Shown here: positions 10,809 to 18,688 of the stretch, in pieces
Numbering within the stretch: the first letter of the stretch is position 1
Layout of the letters: each line of letters begins with the position of its first letter
Assembly: GCF_029689945.1 (NCBI RefSeq)
Contig: NZ_CP121451.1
Location: 806,001 to 870,000, forward strand
Length of the DNA: 64,000 nt
Reading direction: 5' to 3'
DNA from: Paenibacillus amylolyticus
GTDB lineage: Bacteria; Bacillota; Bacilli; Paenibacillales; Paenibacillaceae
Translations under genes and position numbers: made by a program
Notes under the pieces: generated by a model
Database searches by the model: none
Told to the model about the DNA's origin: nothing
Seen by the model: only the letters and a program-made list of their open reading frames with translations

Positions 10809-10879
10809 TCTGATTCATCTCCTTTGGATTAGAATAAAAGATAAACCTTGCTTGTTACGCCTGGTCACTCCGAGTGCAG

Positions 10880-10975
10880 TACCATCTTTCGATCGCTGTT
10901 ATCCCCAGATTTTTTGATAATTTTCCTAGAGGGAAAATCCGGGGATAAAGGCGAGCGCTTCGCTTCTTCAGATTG
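10880..10975. repeat. Interspersed palindromic repeat, copy 1
   Basis: Core TTATCCCCAGATTTT pairs with AAAATCCGGGGATAA further on, with a second inner hairpin (TTTTCC/GGGAAAA). The flanks CGATCGCT on the left and AGGCGAGCG..CTTCTTCAGA on the right are shared with a copy at 12651-12755. No ORF covers it. Confidence 0.75.
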
Positions 10976-11152
10976 GTTCTGCACTCTCCGTTTTGGCGTA
11001 AACGGTACGTTCGAAAGGTCAACATATAGAGGGCGTAATCGATTCACCGGTCCGATTGCGGTGTCGGCTCCAAATCCTATGAAACCCGGATTCCCCTCAT
11101 TTCTTTAGAGAAATGTAAACTGGCTGATCCTGGCGAATGGGTAGACGCTTTT

Positions 11153-11347
11153 CTAAGGAACACAGGGCGTCTTATTTAGCCTTTTGATCCTCTTTTTAAA
11201 TCGTAAGGAACTTCAGACACGTTATTTCACGAAATTGGCTGATAAAAAGGCCATAAACTGCTGTTTAGTCTGTAATAGCGTGTGTCAGGTTCCTTAGATT
11301 TCTGATAGCACTCCATATCCTTAAATAAGACGCCTCAGATTCGTTAG
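11153..11347. repeat. Nested imperfect palindromic element of about 195 bp
   Basis: The outer arms at 11153-11181 and 11319-11347 share GGCGTCTTATTTA. The inner arms at 11198-11226 and 11274-11301 share TAAGGAAC and ACACG. The whole could fold into one long cruciform or RNA stem. There are no transposase or coding signs. It resembles a MITE-like or REP-like intergenic element. The rest of the 10809-11536 gap apart from this and the first palindromic repeat shows nothing I can name. Confidence 0.7.
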
Positions 11348-11536
11348 TGCTCGCTCCCACGCTTAATTCCAGCAGCAAGCAAAGAGGACGACCCCGAATC
11401 TAGCACGGAGTGGAGCTTTCATTGAGAAGGTAGCAAAGTGTTCATCATCTTAATACCAATGCCGCGGGAGTCGTTAAGTATCAACGTGAAGTAGCCAACT
11501 TGGAGCACCCACACCCGCGCCATACAATGCTCACAC

Positions 11537-12593
11537 CTACAACGTAATTTCACGTCCCAGACGGGCTGATTCGTAGATGGCACAGAGCATCTTCATTACT
11601 TCGACGCCGTCTTCTACTGGGCTAAGTGTTTCTTTGCGGCCCTGCGTACTATCGATAAAATGGTTAATTTCATTGCGGAACGAGCCCATAAAGTCGAATG
11701 ATTTGAAATCCACCTGTGGGGTCATGTTCAAAATGGTGTTAAATTTCTCGCCAATAATCGAAATTTCCGGCTCCAGCTCGGCACCGCCTTTGTCACCATA
11801 CAGCTTGACCGAAGTCTCATCCGCTTTGGCGTGAAGCGTAAAGCTGACATCCACGAGCAGGCTCGCACCGTTTTCAAAACGAATTAGGGCATTCGCCATA
11901 TCCTCCACAGTGTTCTGCTGCGCGTCATAGTCCGCTGCTTTGTAGAACGACAGATTGTTAATATTCGAGCGGTTTCCTAATCGATTGGATACGTTAGCGG
12001 AGACGGATTTCACCTTCGGTCTGCCCATCAGATACCAGCAAATGTCGATCACATGCACCCCGATATCGATCAGTGGCCCCCGCCAGAGCGGTTGATATCC
12101 GAGAACCACCCACCCGGATTGCCCAGACGACGCAGACTGGAGGCTTTCGCATAATAGATCTCACCCAGTTCACCTTCGTCGATGAACCTCTTCAGAATCT
12201 GTGCGTTGTCGCTATAGCGGCGAACAAAACCAACTTGCAGCAGCTTGCCGCTGCGATGAACAGCCTTCTCTACTTCGAGCGCATCCTCCACCGTTTGGCA
12301 GAGCGGTTTCTCACATAGTACGTTTTGCCCGCATCCAGCGCAGCAATGCTAATCTCGGCATGGGAGTCGTTCCACGTACAGATGCTGACAGAATGAATCT
12401 CGGGCAGGGCGAGCAGTTCCTTGTAATCGGTAAACACATGTGGTGCGTCATATTGCTTCGCCACTTCTGCGGCACGTTCTGCATTCAGGTCGCAGATGGC
12501 GTATATTTCAACGTCAGGGTTACTGGCATAGGCTTGCAAATGGCAATCGGATATGGATCCGGCACCGATGACGGCAACTTTCAATTTGGACAT
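11537..12593 (-). CDS. Gfo/Idh/MocA-family oxidoreductase (two frameshifts)
   Basis: NAD(P)-dependent sugar or inositol dehydrogenase. The Rossmann motif VAVIGAGSISDCHL is at residues 5-18, and the family signature ALDAGK-N-VLCEKPLCQTVEDA appears once the frame is repaired. The catalytic-region motif GGPLIDIGVHVIDICWYLMG is regained at the second break. The breaks are an A-run (TTTT at 12323-12326 on the plus strand) and a G-run (CCCCC at 12077-12081); each is one base short. The start at 12593 follows GGAGGG about 10 bases upstream. It is the last gene of the cutC-GH29-GH35-isomerase set and probably acts on a released sugar. Confidence 0.87.
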
Positions 12594-12650
12594 AGAGCTG
12601 ATTCCCTCCATAAATAAAATAATTGACGCCCAGCAGATAGACGTTCCGGT

Positions 12651-12755
12651 TGCGAATCGTTCTTCCGATCGCTCTTATCCCCAGATTTCTTCAATCCCCT
12701 TTTCTGCAAGGGGAAATCCGGTGATAAAGGCGAACATTTCATTTCTTCAGAATCG
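12651..12755. repeat. Interspersed palindromic repeat, copy 2
   Basis: Shares CGATCGCT.TTATCCCCAGATTT, GGGGAAATCCGGTGATAA, AAAGGCGA and TTTCTTCAGA with the copy at 10880-10975. The inner stem differs in sequence (CCCCTT/AAGGGG) but is again self-complementary, so the second structure is conserved by compensating change. Confidence 0.75.
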
Positions 12756-12849
12756 ATTTCGCCCCTACACTACTTTTTCTGACTGAACTACCCTTCTGTT
12801 TGAACCATACGTAACAAGTCATATTTCATTTTAAAAAAAGTACTCAGCC

Positions 12850-13715
12850 CTATGCCTCTTCCCATAGGCGGCGGACGTTATCCATGGCAATGCGTGAGGC
12901 GGTTTTGCAATCCTCCATGCCTTCAAATTCAACCGAGATATATCCGTTATACCCGGATTGTTTCAACACCCGGAAGACCTTGGGCATATTAATATCGCCA
13001 TGGCCCACAATGGCACCACGCAAGTAATTGCCATGCGAGGTTTGGAACCAGCCTTCACCGGGGTTCCGGTAGGAAGGTCTCCAGTAGAAGTCTTTGGCGT
13101 GCACGATCGACGCGTACGGAATGTTATTTTTCACCGCGCTCACCGGATCTTCATCCACACAGAGGAAATTGCCGACATCCAGCGTCGTTCTAAAGTTCTC
13201 CCGCGCCGTTTCGTGTAACAAACGCTGAATTCGCTCACTCGACTGCACATAATACCCATGATTCTCGACGCTTGTTGTAATCCCAAAACCGGCTGCATAA
13301 TCAGCTATCCGCTGACAGGCCTTCACCAGTATCGGCAGATCAATCTCGAACTGGGCTACAGTTCCCTCTGGAGCAGGGCGGAAAGCCACGTCATGACGCA
13401 TCAGCTTCACACCAAGCGCTGCAGCCACATCCACATGTCGCATCACATTCTGAATCTCTTGCTCCAACGCTTCAGCGTCCTCCTGTACAGCAAAGTTAGC
13501 GCCGATGGCATAGTTGGAAATATCGATCCCGACCTCGTTTGCTACAGCTTTAATCTCATCAATCAACTCCGGATGTTCGATCAAACTGAATCCCATGGGC
13601 ACAATCTCCACATGTTCCCGCCCTGATCGGCGATCCAGCGAATGGCATCCGGCACGGTTAATTCTTTGCGATCCAGTGCTTGTTGCAGACTGTAGGTACT
13701 GAGTCCAACTTTCAT
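12850..13715 (-). CDS. Sugar phosphate isomerase/epimerase, xylose isomerase-like TIM barrel (frameshifted)
   Basis: About 288 residues. The repaired N-terminus reads MKVGLSTYSLQQALDRKEL and continues into GEHVEIVPMGFSL; the break is at the CCC at 13617-13619 where one G is missing. Metal-binding positions of the AP_endonuc_2 fold are visible (ENHGYY, DVGNFLC, HAKDFYW, GHGDINMPKVF, SVEFEG). Such proteins often work with Gfo/Idh/MocA dehydrogenases in catabolism of inositol or unusual sugars, and a dehydrogenase gene follows here. The ATG at 13715 has AGGAGAGGATG upstream. Confidence 0.85.
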
Positions 13716-13820
13716 TTTCCCTCATCCTCTCCTGTAATCAATGTCCATACCCAACGTATACCTTTTTCGGGCGAGCACGACAATTGCCAATAATCGTTTG
13801 GCTCACCTATTTTCCTTTTC

Positions 13821-15601
13821 CTAGCCCAAATCCGGTGTATCCACGAACGTTACGACCAGATCTGCCGTTTGGTGGAGTTCAAATACAATCACTTCATTCT
13901 CACCTTCGTGAAGAAGCGGGGCAGGTACGTATAACGTTTTTTGTGGTCCTTTATTCCAGTAGCGACCCAGATTGAATCCGTTTACAAACACAACACCTTT
14001 GGTCCAGTTGTCGAGACGCAGAAAAGTATCTCTTACCCCCTTCACTGGAAAACTTCCCCGGTAAAAGGCTGGCCCTTCCCCGCTCTCTCTCCTTCTTCGC
14101 CCTCTGCCGAAGATTGCTCACTAAATTGCAGACCCGACAGATCGGTTAGTGGCAGACAATGAATCGTCCAATCATATAGAAATTGAAAGCCATGTCGCAC
14201 TCCCTCGGTAATCCCCTTTGGATCTCTCAGGTACGGACCATAGTTAATTCGCCCCATATTTTCAACAAGGATCAGTAGATCTGCACCCTCCGGCGGTACT
14301 TCAAACGAAATCGAAAATGCTGTATTGCCGCGTTCCAGCACACCCTGAAATTGCCCATTAACAAACACAAGCGCACGATCACGCACCTCCTGAACCGCCA
14401 GTTCCTGTCGCTCTCTGGGCCCGGATATCCGGGTTTGATAACAAATAAAGCCATAATCCTGCCCCAGCTTCTCCATTGGTTCCGGATTCGTGCGCTGTAA
14501 CGGGACGGATATCCGGTCCAACTGCGCCAGTAATGCCGCCTGCTGGTTTAACTCCACTCGACCATAGGCGAATGTCCCCTTCGATTCAGGCAACTCGAGC
14601 TCATCCAGACCGCTGTCGCTATACTGCGCAATAAGATCACGCACCGCATGGAATTTCGCTGTCGGCTCCCCAGATTCACTAAGCAGTGAATCGTAATCGT
14701 AACTTGTAATGGTGGGTTCGTATTGATCCTTCAGCTGACAGTTCGCCCCGTTGTAAAATCCAAAGTTCGTTCCCCCGTGGAACATATAGAAGTTAACCGA
14801 AGCCCCTGCCCGCAGCATCTCCTCAAACACTCCAGCCACATCAGCGGCTTCGCGGGTATGATGCGACTCTCCCCAATGGTCGAACCAGCCGTTCCAATAT
14901 TCCATGCACATCAACGGTTCGTCCGCCTGATATTCACGCAGCTTGGCGAACGATCCCTCTGTTCCTGATCCAAAATTGACCGTAGCCAGATGCCCTGGCA
15001 CCGACCCCGCTTGCAGCATGTGGTCTGTCGGTCCGTCAGAGGTAAATAACAACACATCCATTCCGCGCTCTACCATGCCATCACGTAAATATCGCAGGTA
15101 ACTCGCGTCGTTCCCGAAGCTGCCGTACTCATTTTCAATCTGCATCGCGATAACGGGCCCACCATAGGTGCTAAGAAGGGGTTTCAGTTTTGGTAAAAGC
15201 ACATCATAATATCGATCCACATTCGCCAGGAATTTTGCATCATTACACCGCAGACGAATCTCATCATCAGCCAGCAGCCAGGAAGGCAATCCGCCAAACT
15301 CCCACTCGGCACATATGTAAGGACTTGGGCGAACAATCACATGAAGATCCACATCTCCCGCCATGCGAATAAACCGTTCCAGATCTGCCATGCCTTCAAA
15401 ACAATATTGCCCCGGCTGCGGCTCATGAACATTCCACGGCACATACGTTTCCACTGTATTGAAACCGCAGGCTTTCAGCTTGAGTAGTCGATCCTCCCAA
15501 TATTCGGGGACCACTCTAAAATAATGGATGGCACCCGACAAAATCCGAATGGGCTTGCCATCATACATGAATTGTGACCCTTTATACGTTAGCAACGCCA
15601 T
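13821..15601 (-). CDS. Beta-galactosidase, GH35 (frameshifted near the C-terminus)
   Basis: The GH35 TIM barrel opens with FMYDGKPIRILSGAIHYFRV, with ETYVPWNVHEP near residue 51. The acid/base Glu is in QIENEYG (about residue 158) and the nucleophile Glu in MCMEYWNGWFDHWG (about residue 234). C-terminal beta domains end with FVNGFNLGRYWNKGPQ. The frame breaks at AAAA 14063-14066; one more T on the coding strand gives GQPFYRGSFPVKGVRDTF. There is no signal peptide, so it is cytoplasmic. It cleaves terminal beta-galactose. The start overlaps the upstream GH29 by 20 bp and has GGGGAGGG before it. About 593 residues, normal for bacterial GH35. Confidence 0.9.
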
Positions 15602-17063
15602 TGGACATCCCTCCCCGATCGCTCAGATATATGCCTATTCCGGACAACGTAGGGTACCATCTGGATTCATGAATGGTTACTCGCATATTTCTCAATGTGA
15701 CCTGTGGAAAACAGCAAATTCGTTTATATCCCACCACCGTTCCTGTGTAGAACGCTTCCCACCCACCATCTGCCCTCTGTGATTCCAGTGTAAAACGTTC
15801 AATTCGTTGGCCTGTATGGATATGTTCCATCAGCACCACCCGGTCAAATGAACGTTCCTCCTGCAAATCCAGCTCAATCCAAGCCTGCTCCGTTCCTTCA
15901 TGCGGACACCAATACGTATCCCGTTGCTTCGTCAGCACCTCTGATGCGGCATGTTGTTCATCCATCGTCTCCGATGCGTTTACCAGCGCCTGCAAGGCCA
16001 AATTTTCCTGAAAAATGGCACGAAGCGAATCTCCCAATTCCTGTAGTCGCTCCACATCCCGTTCGTGAATGAGACCACGCGTATCCGGTGGCAGATTGAG
16101 CAAAAAGGTGGCATTGCCCCCCACTGCGCCGTAATAGACAGCGAGCAATTCTTCCAATGTTTTGACCTGATCATCTTCACTTGCATGATAGAACCATCCC
16201 GGGCGAATGGAGGTATTCACCTCGGCAGGATACCAGATCAGATGCTTACCTTGGGAACGAATGACCTCTCGGCTTCCCAAGTCACTGTCCTGCGTATTGA
16301 TCCTTGAGGCAAACTCACCATCATCCACCTGCTGCGATTGCTCCTGAATCTTCTCATTATCCTGCATATGTGCTGGCACAACGCTCCATTCTGATTCTCG
16401 CGTATGCCCAGCTTCATTGCCACACCAGCGAACATCCGGTCCACATACCGAGATGACAGCTTCGGGCTGGAGTTCACGAATGAGCGCATAATAGGCGTCC
16501 CAGTCATAGACCTGCCTTTTGCCATTCGGACCCTCACCACACGCGCCGTCAAACCACACACAGAAGATGTCCCCGTAATTCGTGAGCAGCTCTCGTAACT
16601 GATGGAGGAAAAACTGGTTATACCTCTCGGAATCCCCGTAGGATTCTTCATGCCGATCCCAAGGAGACAGGTACACGCCAAACTTTAATCCACCCTCACG
16701 GCAGGCATCCGCGACTTCCTGAACCAAATCCCCCGCTCCATTCCTCCACGGACTGGCTGCGACCGTGTGCGCTGTAAACTCGCTTGGCCACAAACAAAAT
16801 CCATCATGATGCTTACACGTCAAAATCAGCCCCTTCATCCCGGCAGCCTTGCATGCCTGCACCCATTGCGCTGCGCTCAGTTCAGAAGGATTGAAGATCA
16901 ACAGGTCTTCCTGCCCAGTGCCCCATTCCCGATCCGTGAATGTATTTACCGTAAAATGAATAAACGCGTAAAACTCCATCTCCTGCCATCTCAACTGGCG
17001 TTCGGATGGGCTAACCTCTGCTGCGGATTTGATCCATTCGGCTGGCTCCAGTCCATGATTCAT
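15582..17063 (-). CDS. Alpha-L-fucosidase, GH29 with C-terminal F5/8-like domain
   Basis: 493 residues. GH29 motifs: AFIHFTVNTFTDREWG near residue 35, LTCKHHDGFCLWPS near 81, and the likely nucleophile Asp in CVWFDGACG (about residue 172). The last 130 residues form a discoidin-like sandwich (WIELDLQEERSFDRVVLMEHI), probably carbohydrate binding. It is diverged from the GH29 at 9396-10808 and belongs to the branch with broader linkage preference; the exact linkage cannot be told. The ATG at 17063 follows AAAGGAGTG. The gene lies 62 bp after cutC and overlaps the GH35 start. Confidence 0.87.
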   Translation of the reverse strand: MNHGLEPAEWIKSAAEVSPSERQLRWQEMEFYAFIHFTVNTFTDREWGTGQEDLLIFNPSELSAAQWVQACKAAGMKGLILTCKHHDGFCLWPSEFTAHTVAASPWRNGAGDLVQEVADACREGGLKFGVYLSPWDRHEESYGDSERYNQFFLHQLRELLTNYGDIFCVWFDGACGEGPNGKRQVYDWDAYYALIRELQPEAVISVCGPDVRWCGNEAGHTRESEWSVVPAHMQDNEKIQEQSQQVDDGEFASRINTQDSDLGSREVIRSQGKHLIWYPAEVNTSIRPGWFYHASEDDQVKTLEELLAVYYGAVGGNATFLLNLPPDTRGLIHERDVERLQELGDSLRAIFQENLALQALVNASETMDEQHAASEVLTKQRDTYWCPHEGTEQAWIELDLQEERSFDRVVLMEHIHTGQRIERFTLESQRADGGWEAFYTGTVVGYKRICCFPQVTLRNMRVTIHESRWYPTLSGIGIYLSDRGGMSNGVANV

Positions 17064-17125
17064 GGCATATCACTCCTTTTATTTCGTTGCGTTTCTATGT
17101 CACTGGACCACCATCGCTTGGACCG

Positions 17126-17860
17126 CTACTCATTACACTCCTGTCCGTGAATTGCTGTTGATGCAAGCCATAACTGTTGCTTGGCTTCTTCAACCAAATG
17201 TGGATCGATGGGACAATTAAAGCTGCCTTCATACCGCACGCCTGATCCCATATGTATCTCTGTGATATTTGTTTTTTGGACGAGGGCCTGAATGCCATCT
17301 ACGGTTATCCCCGACCCTGCCATGACAGCGATGTTCAAGGTTTGCCCCAGTTCCTGAAGCCGTTTTAGTTCCAGTATGGCTTCAGGCGCCGTCCGTCTCC
17401 CTCCCGATGTAAGCACACGCTCCACGTTGCCCCATGTGTTGATGACCTTGAGCGCCTCAGTCAGGCTTGCACTCACATCAATCGCCCGATGAAATGTAAC
17501 GCCCAACCCTTCAGCTTCGGCCATGCAGGATTGCACGGATAGAAGGTCCACCTCACCTTCTTCTGTAAGAGCACCAATCACGATGCCAGCGGCTCCAAGT
17601 TCCTTCGCCACGCGGATATCCCGGCTCATGACTTGGATGTCATCTGTGCTATAGCGAAACGAGCGGCTATGTGGACGAATCATGACATACACTGGAATGG
17701 AGACTTGGGATACCACTTGTTCCATGACACCATAACTGGGGGTAAGTCCACCCTCGGACATCGCAGACACCAGCTCAATTCGATCGGCCCCTCCTTCCTC
17801 AGCTGCCTTGGCATCTTCCACATCCACAGCAATGACTTCCAATACAGGCTGTCTTTCCAT
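17126..17860 (-). CDS. cutC: CutC-family protein
   Basis: TIM-barrel protein of 244 residues with the family signature AEEGGADRIELVSAMSEGGL at about residues 17-36, followed by VYVMIRPHSRSF and TSGGRRTAPEAI. CutC is named for copper homeostasis, but its biochemical activity in bacteria is poorly defined. Here it heads an operon of two glycosidases, an isomerase and a dehydrogenase, which hints at a sugar-related role; that is inference from context. The ATG at 17860 with GGGAG 8 bases upstream is chosen over the ATG at 17917, which has no ribosome binding site. Confidence 0.88.
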   Translation of the reverse strand: MERQPVLEVIAVDVEDAKAAEEGGADRIELVSAMSEGGLTPSYGVMEQVVSQVSIPVYVMIRPHSRSFRYSTDDIQVMSRDIRVAKELGAAGIVIGALTEEGEVDLLSVQSCMAEAEGLGVTFHRAIDVSASLTEALKVINTWGNVERVLTSGGRRTAPEAILELKRLQELGQTLNIAVMAGSGITVDGIQALVQKTNITEIHMGSGVRYEGSFNCPIDPHLVEEAKQQLWLASTAIHGQECNE

Positions 17861-17957
17861 AAGGATTGCTCCCTTCACTTCATCGTAGATTATTCCAGCA
17901 CCGTTAAGTCGTATCAATACTCATCATTCGAACTGCACACAGCCTGATCCATGACAT

Positions 17958-17999
17958 AAAGGACCGACTGAACGCTTCATCAGCGCTCCTGCGGTCCTT
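17958..17999. terminator. Hairpin upstream of cutC
   Basis: The arms AAGGACCG and CGGTCCTT are perfectly paired around a partly self-complementary loop (AGCGCT/AACGCT). The T-run is weak on both strands, so it may be an attenuator in the cutC leader or a bidirectional terminator. Confidence 0.5.
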
Positions 18000-18093
18000 C
18001 TTCATTATTATGGGCTACGGTCAACTTCCAGAACGCATTCCGAATAGGATGACCTTCCTGAAAGATAGATTGTTTGTCGGCAATGATCTTCAT
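17980..18093 (-). CDS. Possible small protein or leader peptide, 37 residues
   Basis: An ATG at 18093 sits 8 bases after AAAGGAG and opens a 37-codon frame starting MKIIADKQSIFQEGHP and ending before the TGA at 17980-17982. The stop lies inside the hairpin at 17958-17999, upstream of cutC. I recognise no family. It could be a leader peptide, a real small protein or the start of a decayed longer gene. The strong ribosome binding site is the main support. Confidence 0.35.
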   Translation of the reverse strand: MKIIADKQSIFQEGHPIRNAFWKLTVAHNNEEGPQER

Positions 18094-18247
18094 GAATGGA
18101 TTCTCCTTTGGGGAACGGGAATGGGTCAGCAAATAGAGCGTGCAACGGTTATCTTGTCATCGTTCGATAAATGTCGTTATTTTTGTTATCTATATCGTTA
18201 TTATTTATTAGCAATAGTCTAAAACGTTAGGATCAGAACGTCAATAC

Positions 18248-18300
18248 AAAAAAGACACCCTGAGGGTGTCTTCATGTCTTGGATAACCTTCTGGTTATCC
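18248..18300 (-). terminator. Double hairpin terminator after the small membrane protein gene
   Basis: On the minus strand GGATAACC/GGTTATCC is followed by GACACCCTCAGGGTGTC and a run of six T. It lies directly after the stop at 18309. Confidence 0.88.
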
Positions 18301-18308
18301 GAGCTTTT

Positions 18309-18500
18309 CTATTTTCTACGCCGAGCCTTCGTCATTCGATTAAACATGATTAGTGCAGCAATGATCATCGCAATCATGGCCACATTACTCGCCACTTCTT
18401 GTGATAGGCCGAACAGAACGCCCAGGTTAGTCACCAAACCTCTCACAATTAGCGCCACCACAATCAGCAGGATTGGACTCAAAAAATTATAATTTCTCAT
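18309..18500 (-). CDS. Small two-segment membrane protein
   Basis: 63 residues from the ATG at 18500 (MRNYNFLSPILLIVVALIV), which has GGGGTG 8 bases upstream; the ATG at 18524 has no ribosome binding site. Two hydrophobic segments lie at about residues 6-26 and 36-53, followed by a basic tail (KARRRK), implying the positive end stays in the cytoplasm. I recognise no named family. It has its own promoter (TTGTAA, 17 bp, TATGAT) and terminator, so it is probably an independent gene. Confidence 0.6.
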   Translation of the reverse strand: MRNYNFLSPILLIVVALIVRGLVTNLGVLFGLSQEVASNVAMIAMIIAALIMFNRMTKARRRK

Positions 18501-18550
18501 TCTTCGCAACACCCCTGACCCCATTGTTCAGAACTTCGAATTTCCTAACA

Positions 18551-18580
18551 CTATCATAACAGTAGCTATTCCGTGTTACA
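18551..18580 (-). promoter_or_regulatory. Sigma-A-type promoter for the small membrane protein gene
   Basis: Minus strand reads TTGTAA, 17 bases, TATGAT, about 50 bp before the ATG at 18500. Confidence 0.5.
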
Positions 18581-18582
18581 AC

Positions 18583-18608
18583 AAAGGACACCGCGAGCAG
18601 TGTCCTTT
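18583..18608 (-). terminator. Hairpin after the permuted GH3 gene
   Basis: AAAGGACAC pairs perfectly with GTGTCCTTT with an 8-base loop. It lies 80 bp after the GH3 stop. T-run is weak (GTTGT). Confidence 0.65.
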
Positions 18609-18639
18609 GCCATATACCAACCTATTCTGCTTTGGATGA

Positions 18640-18672
18640 CAGAACAACCTTTCGATTGCTCTTATCACCTGA
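18640..18672. repeat. Degenerate left half of the interspersed palindromic repeat
   Basis: TTTCGATTGCTCTTATCACC matches the left edge of the copies at 10880 and 12651 (CGATCGCT.TTATCCCC) with a few changes. The right half is not recognisable, since the GH3 stop codon follows closely. Confidence 0.4.
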
Positions 18673-18688
18673 TATTTCCGACGATCTT

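Noticed and set aside
18010..18222. Plus-strand 70-codon ORF in the cutC upstream region
   Set aside because: No ribosome binding site; it covers the minus-strand small ORF with the better start and the leader hairpin.
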